This document shows positions 10,215 through 20,985 of a DNA stretch of 64,000 bases, one piece after another. This DNA comes from Myrica gale (Eukaryota; Streptophyta; Magnoliopsida; Fagales; Myricaceae): contig OZ005609.1 of the NCBI GenBank assembly GCA_963930655.1, forward strand, positions 18,177,001-18,241,000, read 5' to 3'. Numbering within the stretch: position 1 is the first letter of the stretch; each line of letters begins with the position of its first letter. The notes under the pieces were generated by a model. That model did not search any database, was not told the origin of the DNA, and saw only the letters and a program-made list of their open reading frames with translations. The position numbers and the translations under genes are program-made.

Positions 10215-12389
10215 GTTACGTGGGTATATATTTTCTTTTTGATAATATATATGAAAAATCTGTTGCACCCGACCTTTAATTTACTCATGGGATCATCAGG
10301 ATAGTGGATCTAACCCAATTATTTGTGCTGACAGTGCCACGACAAACCTAAGCTGTAAAATCAGAACTCGTGCCTATCAATTATACTGTTCGTTCAGGAG
10401 TAGAAATTCGTGCTTCCAATTATTCAATACCGGATGATCAAGCACTTACATAACCTGAATAGACAAGAGATCTGAGAGTTGGAATCAATCGCCATGTCAC
10501 TCGAGCAATGTTAGGGGTGACACAGCTTTCTGTCTAAAGCAATATGCCATTTAAAGTGTTCCAATTACTTTATGGAGATGTGATCGCTTTATACCATGAA
10601 TGAAGCTCAAAATTGGTTTAGATGGCAGCACCAAAACCAAATATAAATGGTCACGACTCACGAAAGTCTAAACTTAATTTAGGCCAGGCAAAGAGTAGGA
10701 AAATATCAAAATCAGAATACTATTTTTCTTTCATTTTCATGCAAAAATCTGCGACTTGTCTTCCACTAACAGCAATACTGGCTAATACAAGGAGAAATAA
10801 TATGAAGTGGTTGATTTGACCATAATGTGTGCAGATAACGACATGATTTTACAATTCTAGCATATCTAGCTAGCACCTTCAAGTTTTCAACATAAAAGAA
10901 AATTCTGGCTTTAGAATATCAGCGGGAATTATTTGATTGCCGACTAGTTTATATTAATAAAGATAGAAATTTGCAATAACAACAAAGGTTAAATATACTT
11001 AATTTGTACTCTTAAATTATGGAACCTTGACATTTTCACACTATTTATTATTTTTGACACATTGCACATATCAAGTATGGAATTCAATTAACACTTTGCA
11101 CCTTATGATTATATGTTAATTTTAAGTTAATTTTAAATGAAATTAATTATATGTTCTAAAAAATTAAGATTTTATCCTCATAAAATGGTCACGCCAAAAA
11201 ACTTATGAAGATAAAATTGTCAATATTTGACGAGATGAAAAATCATTTTCCGTTCAAATTGACGAAATTTTGTAGTAGAAGGTGCAAAGTATTTGAAACC
11301 AATAATTGATGGGTGTAATCAAAGTGTCTAGACTCTCCTAATTTGAGGCTTTCACCACCAGTTTGCAGTTCATAGGTTTTGTAGCTTCAAAAAACCAACC
11401 CTCTCGTTTGTGTTCCATCAAGAATCATGACAAAATTTTAATGTGGTATGCCATTTCTCTATCATGATACGATAACACTCCAGGTAAAATAAAAATATAA
11501 AACGATAAATGCCAAAGAAAAAAAAAAGTTTTGGCAACAAATTCGTCAATTATGAGGGTTCCTTACCCCCGATTGTGGTAAGGAACTGGCCTTCACCCCC
11601 AACACCTTCGGTAAGCGAGAGTGACATCTAGATGCCTTAGAGCCAATGAAAGAAATTGAGATCATCTTTAATTTTATGGTTCAATTGAGAAAAAAAAGAT
11701 AGACATATAATGATGTATAACCTATATATAACATACTTTATTCTGAATGGAGAGACTAGTACTGTTTTTTAGTGACAATTGAGAGACTTAGGTCATGTTT
11801 GTAAATGAGTATTTTGGCTCTCCAATCTAAAAATATTCTCATTTAAAAACATAACTAACTCAAAATTTTAATCTAAAAAATAAATATATAAATTTTTTAA
11901 AATAGTCTCTCTCCCCTTAAAATCATCATCTTATCTCTTCAATTTTTATCTACTATTACAAAACTTCATTTTTCACTATTTTTACACAAAATTCAATAAA
12001 ATTCTAATTTACTTCAATTTTCATACCATTCTCAAAATTCTCAAAAAAATTTAGGTTTGTAGACATGTATGAACTTCAAATCTTAGATTCTCTTATACAA
12101 CTATATTCTCGCACAAGCACAAATTATTGGCTTATACAGGACTACTATTCGCAGTGCTAGACATGCTGAATTAATGGTCTATGCCGGCCCTATTCTAAAC
12201 CTTTCATAGGAGCAATGGAATAAGTGGTTTAGCCAGTGGTCTTTAGCTTGACCACAATGGAAAAACGTACATGGCTTGATAGTGATGTGGCTCGCAGTCA
12301 TCGGATGACATTAATTGCCTCGCATTTCGCAAAACCTTGCAGTACTGGATGATCATCAAGATGATGTCTTGCTAAAATATAAGGGGGGA
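10215..12389. other. Intergenic DNA upstream of the ERF gene
   Basis: AT-rich, with no gene I can support. About 11800-12070 resembles decayed non-autonomous DNA-transposon sequence of the kind that also appears at 13860-14180, but no termini or target duplication could be fixed. The longest open frame, at 10622, has no recognisable content. Confidence 0.5.
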
Positions 12390-12427
12390 GATCTGCTGCA
12401 GTTCGGCTGACCGAACTGCAGCAGATC
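12390..12427. repeat. Perfect 17-bp inverted repeat upstream of ERF gene
   Basis: The arm GATCTGCTGCAGTTCGG (12390-12406) is repeated in inverse orientation at 12411-12427 with a 4-base loop. The palindrome is flanked by direct repeats of AAATATAAGG (about 12375-12384 and 12436-12445). It lies about 190 bp upstream of the TATA box. It could be a small transposon footprint, a cruciform-forming site or a dimer-binding site. Confidence 0.8.
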
Positions 12428-12618
12428 CTGGTCCAAAATATAAGGCCTGACCTGGCCGCCATTCCTTCAGACCCCCATTGACCCACGTGCTTCAACTACT
12501 TGGTCCCGCTATTTGTAGTGGCACTCCATTTGTTCATGTAATTCTCCCCACTTTCCGTCTCTGCCATTCTTTTTTTTTTCCTACTATTTGAAACTGGTAA
12601 ATTTCCCTCCCCTTGGGC

Positions 12619-12628
12619 CTATATAAAG
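12619..12628 (+). promoter_or_regulatory. TATA box of the ERF gene
   Basis: CTATATAAAG lies 110-119 bases before the ATG at 12738. A start of transcription 25-35 bases downstream would fall near 12650-12660, giving a leader of about 80-90 bases with no upstream ATG. Confidence 0.75.
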
Positions 12629-12737
12629 GCCTCAGCCCTTGAACTTTCTTAGGTCACAACTCGTTGGAAATCTTACGAGTGTTCGAAGTTGCAAAGAATA
12701 TTACAGTCTCAAATCAGAATCATTGGATCAGTTTGAC

Positions 12738-13385
12738 ATGGGGTCTTCATTCTTTCAATTCCCTGCAGTTTCCCAATTCTCCTCCTCTTCTCACTCATTC
12801 TTTCAAGCCCTTCCTTTCAATGAAAATGACTCCCAAGAAATGCTTCTCTATGGTGTCTTAGCAGACGCCCCTAAAGATCACTCATCCGAAACCATATCCT
12901 CCCTCTCTGCAGTCGGAGATCATGAGGAGGTGAGTTCAAGATCGACTGAAGAGGAGCCCATGAAGGAAGATCAATTTTCCTATCGAGGGGTCCGCAGGCG
13001 GCCTTGGGGAAAATACGCGGCGGAGATAAGGGACTCGACGAGGAACGGTGTTCGAGTTTGGATAGGAACTTTTGACACTGCCGAGGCTGCAGCTTTGGCT
13101 TATGATCAAGCCGCATTTGCACTGAAGGGTTCAACCGCTATCCTTAATTTCCCTGCCGAGATAGTTCGCGAGTCGCTTGACAAGATGAAGTATGGCTGTG
13201 AGGAGGGGTGCTCGCCGGTTTTGGAATTGAAGAAGAGGCACTCCCTGAAGAGGAAGCTGGAAAGTAAGAAGAAAGGGGAGGTGTTGAGGTCGGAAAATCA
13301 TGATCCTGTGGTGGTGTTCGAAGATTTAGGGGCAGACTATTTGGAGGAAATTTTGCGCATATCCGAAAGTCCTAGTCCTTGGTGA
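12738..13385 (+). CDS. AP2/ERF transcription factor, ERF group IXc (ERF1B/ERF15-like)
   Basis: Encodes a 215-residue, single-exon nuclear transcription factor. An AP2/ERF DNA-binding domain spans residues 82-139 ([18 protein letters not shown]...ILNFP). The Ala and Asp that mark ERF rather than DREB specificity are present in AAEIRD, predicting binding to the GCC box. An EDLL activation motif ([12 protein letters not shown], about 195-206) sits at the C-terminus, as in the ethylene/jasmonate-responsive group IXc. The N-terminal MGSSFFQF...[17 protein letters not shown] block is typical of ERF1-like proteins, and a basic stretch at 165-179 could serve in nuclear import. The start at 12738 is chosen because it is the first ATG after the TATA box, has G at -3 and +4, and gives the family N-terminus. 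An open frame extends upstream without an ATG. This is the only intact host gene seen. Confidence 0.93.
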   Translation: MGSSFFQFPAVSQFSSSSHSFFQALPFNENDSQEMLLYGVLADAPKDHSSETISSLSAVGDHEEVSSRSTEEEPMKEDQFSYRGVRRRPWGKYAAEIRDSTRNGVRVWIGTFDTAEAAALAYDQAAFALKGSTAILNFPAEIVRESLDKMKYGCEEGCSPVLELKKRHSLKRKLESKKKGEVLRSENHDPVVVFEDLGADYLEEILRISESPSPW

Positions 13386-15415
13386 ATCAATATCAGGACC
13401 AGCACATGTACCATTTGGCGGATATATTTTTTCCTTTAGATTTTTGGTTTCTGGGTTTTTAGATGGTGGGCGCAGACCACGTTTAATATTTGCTTGTTTC
13501 GAGACAAGGAGGATTCAACTTTCAATTGTGTATTAGTGCTGATCAGCTTCACAGTGTCACCGTCTTCGGGCAGTGCTCTAGCTTGCTGGTCCAGTACTGC
13601 AATTCTATATTTCATGGTGGCCCAGAGAAGAAAAATACTGCGTGCTGCAACTGTGGTCGCAATCTTTTCTTTAAGACAATTTTTTTTTAATGAAACTATT
13701 AATTTTATATATTGAAAGCACAAATAAAATTACAGCATAAAAATTATAGTAAATCTACAAAACTTGATTTTAGTCCTTCAACTTTGCATTATTTTGTTGT
13801 GCCCCTAAACTCCGTCCATATTACATGGGTTCTAACATGTTTGAAATAACGATATCTCTTCCTTTAGTTTAACAGTGAATCTTTTTAGGGACGTTGTTTT
13901 ATAAAGAGTTCTAAGATTTTTGATAGAATTATTAATATTTATGTAGACTAGAGTTTTATAAGTTTTATATATAATTTGGTGAAAAGTTTTATAGATGTTT
14001 AATTTTTATTATATTTTTATAAAAATGTGAAGAAATAGATGATTTGATGTAATTTGATAAAAAAAAGTATGGAAAGAGAATATTTCTTATATTTATTTTT
14101 TAAAATATATTGAAGTTTATGTGAAAAGTTGTCGGAATTTGAATAAAAAGTATTAGTGTTTATGTATGATTTTTTGAGAATTTGAAAACGAATATACCCT
14201 TAATATACTCTTATACAATAGAATATTCATATCATAATTATATTTTGTTAGGTAACGAGAATTTGGTCACGTGCGTGGTGGTTGTGTGGCGGAGATGGAT
14301 GTGGAGACGCTGCGTGGTGGCGGTTAGAGGAGAGGGCAGGAGCCAGAAAGGCCAGATCTGGCGCATCAGATCTACGCGCAGTGTGTGGGGCGCCTGTAGT
14401 CACGTACCATCGTTGGCGAGCCGGAGAAGCAGTGATGCGTAAATCTAGGCCGTCTGAGAGCAGCTATGGGGCATGTACTCGACGAATCGTGGCAAAAAAT
14501 GCTCTCAGCTCCGCAAAATTAAGCCACCTGCAAAAAAAAGTAAAAAAAAAAACCTCCAAAACAAATAGCCAAACAACAACCCAGCAAGGAGGAACAGGGA
14601 GGGGGAAGAAGGAAGAGAAAAAGGGGGATGAGGATGGAGCTTAAGCTCCCACCCTCCTCTAGGGCGGCATTGGTTTGGGGGAAGCAGAGAGAGTTTAGAC
14701 AGAGATAAGGTTTAGATAGGGGGAGTGATTTACCATACTACTTTCTTTACTACAACTTGCCAGGTCTATATATACAAGGCGACTTAACTAACTATGACAT
14801 GACATAGTTGGCCAAAACCAAATTTTCACATAAAGCTTCATTATAAAATACAATCTACGCTCCCTTTCTTTTCAATGTTTTGTAGCCATTTTAAAACATG
14901 TATTCGGAAAACACTTTTTATTAATATTTGATACTACATGATATCTTTTTAATCTTAGTATGAGTAGTAAACTTGATTTTTAATATCACTGTACGTTGAA
15001 TTAAAAATAATATATGTAGCACTCAAATAAAATATTTTTTTATAAAAAAATTATATTATTTTTAAAACAACAAAGTATATATTATGAATATATAAGATAT
15101 ATATCAAGATAATAAAGTTGGTAGTGCGAAAAAAAAGTGAGAAGTTGAAGAATGAGAAAATGCTTTAAGTAAATTAATACTTCATTTTTTAGTTGACCGG
15201 TTATATTTTCAGTTAACTAAATTTTTAGTATGAGTATTAATATTTGCACACCATGAATTGTTGTGTACGATTACAGTTGACGGATTATATTTTCAGTTAG
15301 CTAAATTTTACTAATCTCCTCAAATATCGGAAAGTAAGGAAAGCACAATATGAATTGTTCTGTACGATGAAACAAACGGAGCCATGAGATTTATTTTATA
15401 TACATCCCCTAAGGC
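13386..15415. other. ERF 3' region and intergenic DNA
   Basis: The 3' untranslated region follows to perhaps 13500-13750; an AATAAA occurs near 13722. About 13860-14180 is very AT-rich and looks like decayed MITE sequence. About 14270-14660 is unusually G- and purine-rich and open in some frames, but has no recognisable product. The rest (14660-15415) is AT-rich with nothing to report. Confidence 0.5.
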
Positions 15416-15760
15416 CACTACAATATTTTAGCTCTTTTATGACGTAAATTTTCCTCACTAAAGATACTATTTTCATCGCTCATGACTTTAAGTTATAAAA
15501 AAAACAGCGACACAATTTCGGATGCTCATCAGAAACGGAAATGAACAGTTCGACGCTGATATTAATGTCATTTTTTCGTCACCAATCATCATTTTCGACT
15601 GGAGGGCTTTAACGACCAGTGGGCCTTCCAAGCGACAAAGTTGTCGTCTCTAAAAACTTTTGTTCGGAAAAAAAGTCCCTTCGAGCTAACCTTTTGTCAC
15701 AAACTCTAATTTGGTGACGATAGTTTTCGTCACCGATATATATAATGTTTTTCAATGAAA
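15416..15760. mobile_element. Candidate left end of a CACTA-like element
   Basis: Begins CACTACAATATTTTAGC and contains dispersed TCGTCAC and CACTAAAG motifs like those of the ends at 15899 and 59593. No matching right end or target duplication was found, so it is probably a truncated terminus. Confidence 0.4.
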
Positions 15761-15898
15761 TGATTGTCACTCATGACGTGCTAATATGTAGTTATGTACT
15801 AGTTTTTTCAGAAAAAAATAAGCGGTTCCAAACTTCCAGCTAGCTATTCTTGTTAAAACTTAATCGACCGTTCTATACCTGTTTGAACAAGATTTATA

Positions 15899-16027
15899 CA
15901 CTACAAAAAAGTCAAATTTTCGTTGCTAAAGCTTTTAGTGACAAATTTTTCGTCACGAAATTTGTCAGCGAAAGAACCTCATTAAATATATTTCCTGATG
16001 AAATTCGGGTTTTGTTACGAAAAGTTT
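15899..16027. mobile_element. CACTA element left terminus (TCGTCAC type)
   Basis: Starts CACTACAAAAAAGTC, preceded by ATA, and carries TTTAGTGACAAA and TTTCGTCACGAAA subterminal motifs. It is interrupted at about 16028 by the gene-capturing element. On the far side (from about 20074) sequence of the same style resumes and leads into GATCGATC repeats. It is likely the left end of the CACTA element whose tnp relics lie at 20986-26960. Confidence 0.55.
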
Positions 16028-16102
16028 CATTAAAAAAAAAAAAATCTATAGCAGCGGTCGGCCACCCTGCTATAGGTCATTTTGGCCTATAGCAGCAGTT
16101 TT

Positions 16103-16310
16103 TTAGCGGCGGTCGCGACCGCCGCTATTGCTCCGTCGCAATAGATATACATGGGCGATTTTCGCGATTGCTGGTGAAGGCCGAGGGTCTATATCGACAA
16201 TCTCGACCGCCGCTATAGACCCGAACGCGATTTTTCCTTTTCGCAACATTTCATGAAAATGCTGGTACAGACTTTTAGCGGCGGTAAAGATCTGTGCCAA
16301 CTTTTTTTAT
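16103..16310. repeat. GCGGCGGTC subterminal motifs
   Basis: AGCGGCGGTCGCGACCGCCGCT is followed by further CGACCGCCGCTATAG and AGCGGCGGTA units. They match the motifs at 19975-20060 on the other side of the element and are probably transposase recognition sites. Confidence 0.6.
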
Positions 16311-17224
16311 TTTTGCATGTGCCAACATTTTTAAAACACTACTAATTTTTTTTCTTATATTTTCCTAATCAGTAATACAAATTTATTTTAATAACCATAA
16401 TTCATTGGATGTAAAAAATTAAAGAACAAGGAGAATAAAATAAAATATATCTCATCATTTATTAATAAAATTTTATAACAAACATAAGAATCTCTAAAGT
16501 AATCTAAAAAGTAACAAATTTCTAATACAAAATAACAATACGCAAGGACCAACTAAAATATTCAAATACAACACAATAAGCAAAGACCAATTAAAATCCT
16601 CCTCCTTTGACACATCAACTTTCTCTATCTTGAATTCCTGTAATAGAAAATAAATTTACATGAGAAATAGAAATAAACAAAAGATTTATATAAACAAAAT
16701 ATCTACTTGTACATAAGGCTATAAACAACTATAGATAAAACGGGTTAAACAATGTTTACAAGTATTCGGTTTCTGAAGGTCGAAATTGATAATGTTACAC
16801 GAGTATTCAGTCTTTCTCCACCCATCTGGGCAGGAATGACAAGGCTTGTAAAAAGAGCTGTCTTAAATCAGATCTTATTTCCAAATATACACCCAAGTTG
16901 CAGCATAATATTATTGTCAAGTGACAGAGAGGGTATTGTGTAAGACCCCATCAGTTGAAATATCATAGCACAAAATAAGATGGACGACAAACTGCAAACC
17001 AACTGCTTTTCATTTTTCCACTTAAGATAGATACCTTTTCTATAGTCTTTAGTTTTTAATCGATAGACAAATTAGTCATTTCCTTTGTGAAAACCTTTTC
17101 TATCTAATTCAAGGAAACAAAGACCAACCCGTAGTTTTCCCAAACCAATGAAATTAATGAGATGAAACTCTAAGAACCCAAGGGGAACTCCTCGCACAAA
17201 CATAAGAGGATAACAGAGACAAAC

Positions 17225-17910
17225 CTAGCATGGTTAGGCGATTAAGAGCTGTTATTGTAGTCGTCGCATGCTTCTTAGCAAAGTCCAACTTTTTAATGTC
17301 ACGACATATTTCCCGAACCATCGTTTCACTTTGCTCTGCTTTGCTTTTTATTTCTCGGATTTTATACATGAGTTCCTACATTAAGAGGGTTAATAAAGTG
17401 AGTAAAGCAAAATGCTTAAGTTGGACAAACTAAAGCCATGTGACCAGCTCTGATGAGAATTATATATTCTAAAACTTTGTATCTGTAAGACCAAACCGGC
17501 ACCGCAAGCGTTGCAGCAGCAAGATCCTCTTTGGCTTTGGTCCTTGAATTACTCTGAAGTCACAGAAGCCAGAAAAATGAACATGAAGATGTACAATTTC
17601 AAGAATTTCTGGATTTCATAAAACAGCAAGCGCATCAAACCTCAGCTAAATGGTTTTTTTTTTTTTATAACTGAAAACCCCAGCTAAATGGTTACAAATG
17701 GTAAATCCAAACCAATGACTATAATGATGTCTAAGTAATTTTGAAAATTGACATGAATACATCAAAAGACAAGTAACTTAAGATCATGACCTGTTGACGA
17801 ACAGCTGCCAATATTCAAGCATCCACACGACGAATCTCATTGTGTACTTTTTGCATCAGTGGCTCAACACCAGATAAAGATACTTCTGTATATTCCCCAT
17901 GTAACGTCAA
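17225..17910 (-). pseudogene. Captured VPS53 gene fragment, three exons with introns
   Basis: Three minus-strand blocks match the plant GARP-complex subunit VPS53. Exon A (about 17905-17791) reads SLSGVEPLMQKVHNEIRRVDA, a stop, then ILAAVRQQ, with a donor GT at 17790. Exon B (about 17553-17505) reads SNSRTKAKEDLAAAT. Exon C (17375-17225) reads [15 protein letters not shown]...[15 protein letters not shown]...ALNRLTML, with an acceptor TAG before it and a donor GT after. Introns are kept, so the fragment came from genomic DNA, not a reverse-transcribed mRNA. VPS53 acts in tethering of endosome-derived vesicles at the trans-Golgi. This fragment covers only part of the N-terminal region and has an in-frame stop, so it cannot supply that function; antisense or small-RNA effects on the parent gene are conceivable. 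Confidence 0.85.
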
Positions 17911-18604
17911 TATCAAGATGATATTAAGTAGGAAGGATACTATGAAGTTCTGGAATGCTATATGCACACCCCCCCCCCCCCGCCCCAAAAAAAAAGAATG
18001 AAGATGAATTCTTCAGGTATGCATTATATGTGGCCCACTTCGACAAGCCTCTGTTACATTTTGTAATCCGAATCCTATTTTTATGCTAACAAACCAATTA
18101 AAAAAAATTGGGAGCAAGTTATTTAATATCGGTATGGGACCAAGTATGGACAGGGCTTTTCTCGTACTAATAGTGGCAGGTCTCATGAGATCTAACCAAA
18201 AATAACAGGTAGAAGAAAAGACACCCTACCAGGTAGAAGAAAAGAACAATGGAAAATAAGATACAATGACAAGAAGAACATGCTTGAATTCCTCGTACGC
18301 TTCCTTGAAGACAACGACAAACACAGACTTCATCAGCATTCATTAGTCAACAATAGAAAAATAGAATTCAACACAACTTGGGACAGAAACCAATGCCCAT
18401 GTCCAAGAAAATTTCCAAATTTAACTTCACAATGTTACATTCAAGTTAAGGAAAAGAAAGTTGCTCTAGAAGCTTCGGGCCTGAAAATTTTCTTCTAGGG
18501 GGTGTACATCCATAAAGCTTAGTTTGAAGTCAAAACTAGGGGAGCTTACAGAATGTAGCTGACCTAGTCATAGTAGGTTCCACACTCCTCCTCAATAAAG
18601 GGTG

Positions 18605-18713
18605 TCAATTTCCTGCACAAAACAAATGTATCCTGCCCCCCACCCAAAATGCCGTCAATTTCCTGCACAAAACAAATGCACCCTGCCCCCCACCCAAAAT
18701 GCCGTCAATTTCC
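18605..18713. repeat. 50-bp tandem repeat
   Basis: A unit beginning TCAATTTCCTGCACAAAAC and ending in CACCCAAAATGCCG occurs twice (18605 and 18655), and its first bases recur at 18705. It lies just downstream of the NAC fragment in that gene's reading direction. Confidence 0.9.
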
Positions 18714-18840
18714 GTACCCAACGTCAACAAGGATCTCAAGAACAGAAGATGAGTTAATAAAAAAGTGAAAAAGAAAACCAAAACCAAAACCAAAACAGAT
18801 CATAGTTGTATTGCGCTCTTACTATGGCAATTCTGGCTTT

Positions 18841-19119
18841 CTCCAATACCTCGTCAACGAGGCGATACTCGTGCATGACCTATTTGGTACGATCGCCACG
18901 CGGGGCCCGGCCATTGTGATAAACGAGCACAGGCAGAGAAAGATTGGAATTACTTGGAAGGTCCAAGGGCTCGGATTTGTAAATGTCGACAACAGAGAGA
19001 GGGTCGAAGCGAAAAGGCTTGTCGGAGATCTTGCGCTTGAGGTAATAGCGAACGAGTTCTTCGTCTGTGGGGTGGAATCGGAACCCGGGGGCGATAGAGG
19101 TTGCTGAATCATGGCCCAT
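18841..19119 (-). pseudogene. Captured NAC transcription factor fragment (NAC053/078-like)
   Basis: From an ATG at 19119 the minus strand reads MGHDSATSIAPGFRFHPTDE and continues as NAC subdomain A (ELVRYYLKRK) and the start of B (YKSEPLDLP). It then jumps through SNSNLSLPV straight to subdomain D (LVYHNGRAPRGDRTK), a TAG where a Trp is expected, and VMHEYRLVDE. About 60 residues of subdomains B and C are missing. The junction begins with GTAATT, which looks like the first bases of intron 1, so exon 1 plus a scrap of intron is fused to exon 3. A short CT-rich leader up to about 19200 resembles a plant 5' UTR. NAC proteins bind DNA through the whole domain; this fragment cannot fold as one. 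Confidence 0.9.
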
Positions 19120-19259
19120 AGCATTCGAATCGCACTGATCCAAATGAAAGAGATTGCGAGGGAGAGGGAGAGCGTTTGATGAGGAGGAAGAGGGAGGGAT
19201 TTTGATCGGAAATAAAACAGGTCGAGGGAGGAAGAGATTTGGTGCAGGGCAAGCGAGGT

Positions 19260-19970
19260 AAATGATTTTTTAATTTGTATTTTTTAAAATTTTTTAATAA
19301 TAAGTTATATGTTGTAATTATGCGTTTTTAATAGTATTTAAAATCAGTTGTAAATTTTAATAGTATTTAAAATCAGTTGTACATTCTTTACACTCTTTTT
19401 TATAATCAGTATAATAATCTTAATTAAAATAGGTTCAGAGTAATAATCTATAATACTTATAATTTAAAAGTATGTGTTTATAATATAATTCATATGTGCT
19501 AATTAACCTAAGTACTTTATACATATGTACTTACCTAATGACTAAATCATAGTGTCTAAGACCATATATTAAGTTGTGTACTTTAATTGCATAAGCTAAT
19601 CTCACAATATCTTTTTATTTCAAATTAAATAATATGTCCTAATTAAATAGTATTATATTACTAATTATTAAAAATATATACGCTCATTATAAGTATGATA
19701 ATATATGTTTTTTAAATTACTTAGATTTAATCAATAAATATGCAATTATCATAACAACAAAATGTATAATTTAAAATATATCATATAACAACTTCAATTT
19801 TCATAACACTCATACTAATTCCATATTTTATTAAGTATATCCTTTAAAATAATTTTTTTTTCAAATACATCACAAAATAAAATTATATATTAAAAGGAAT
19901 AAAATAATAAATTATTAACATTAAATAATTTATAATTAATAAATAAAAAATTATTTTCACATATACCTAT
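19260..19970. other. AT-rich interior of the gene-capturing element
   Basis: Very AT-rich sequence between the NAC fragment and the right GCGGC motifs. It contains a direct repeat of a TTTTAATAGTATTTAAAATC unit at about 19325-19380. No gene is seen. Confidence 0.5.
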
Positions 19971-20084
19971 AGCAGCGTTTTTGCGAAAAAATACTGCTAA
20001 AAATAGGGGGCCTAAATGGTGTTTTTAGCGGCGTTTTGCAAAGACCGCCGCTATAGACCTGTTTTTTGTGACGGAAAAATTTTC

Positions 20085-20800
20085 TCACTCAATATGGCGA
20101 TCGATCGCCAACAGTTCTGATGGATCAGACGATTGTCGATTAGTTCAACTAAAGTGTTCAATTGGTTGGATCCACAATCAGTCGGACATTGATTTGAAAT
20201 GATCGATCGAGAAACAAGAACAACGATCGTACATTTGAGAATGATCGAACGGTACACAATGACGATCGATCAATTCAATTTTATAGATCGATTGGTCTAT
20301 TTCATCGATCGGAAGCTCCAACGAACACAATTGATCAAGGAAGTTTTTACGATCGGATGTATTTGCCTAATTGATCGATCACTTGAGTTGGATGATCGAA
20401 CGTTGTATTCGCAACTAATTGATTGGTTATGTTAGTGATGGAACCTTTATTTGCTAAATGATCGATCACTTGAGTTGAATGATTGACCGTTGTAAACGAC
20501 GCTGATCGGTCAGTTATGTTAGCGATGGAACACTTATTTGCTAACTGTTCGATTGCTTGCATGGGACGATCGATCATGTGAGTTGGATGATCGACGACAT
20601 CTTCATTATTTTTGATCAGTCGCTTATAATACCAATGAAACTTTTTTTTGCTAACTGGTTGATTGCTTGCACAGGACAATTGATTGGTTATATTACCAAC
20701 CTATCGTTATCTTAGGCATTTTATTTTTCCCAATTGGACGACAACATTCGCGATCCTTCATGTTTTACAATAATCATTCGATCGCTATAATTGCCGATCG
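20085..20800. repeat. GATCGATC subterminal palindrome array, left arm
   Basis: Many GATCGATCG, TTGATCGATC and GATCGGTC units lie at short intervals in both orientations between the left CACTA-style terminus and the tnpA-like relic. Similar clusters lie at 27270-27395, 28310-28480, 29830-30055 and 58975-59300. Confidence 0.8.
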
Positions 20801-20985
20801 AAAGGAATTAACATAATCATTTTTTTAATAAAAATGATAATAATCGAAAATATTTTATTACACGTACTATTTCAATAACAATACAATACTCACATTCATA
20901 AACATCAATAATAATACATAATTGTCTGTAACTAAACTGAAAATAACATCATACTAGTACATAATGTAGCAATCACAAAGTAGAA

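Larger units (their letters stand above)
16028..20073 (-). mobile_element. GCGGC-ended transposon carrying host gene fragments
   Basis: The left side reads CATT followed by an A run and TCTATAGCAGCGGTC. The right side, read inward, is CACAAAAAACAGG then TCTATAGCGGCGGTC, so the ends form an imperfect terminal inverted repeat. Further GCGGCGGT and ACCGCCGC motifs lie in the subterminal 280 bp on the left and 100 bp on the right. The ends resemble CACTA termini with a damaged outer trinucleotide. No 3-bp duplication can be confirmed. Inside, on the minus strand, are a broken NAC gene (18841-19119) and VPS53 exons (17225-17910), but no transposase. The superfamily is inferred. Confidence 0.6.

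Noticed and set aside
10622..10819. 65-codon open frame
   Set aside because: No homology recognised, no promoter signals and low-complexity composition; chance open frame.
12639..12737. N-terminal extension of the ERF protein from a TTG codon
   Set aside because: There is no ATG in this stretch, it lies around the predicted transcription start, and the family N-terminus begins at the ATG at 12738.
14182..14644. Overlapping open frames of 86 and 120 codons in a GC-rich stretch
   Set aside because: The frames are opened by G/purine-rich composition; residues are biased (R, G, K) with no domain.
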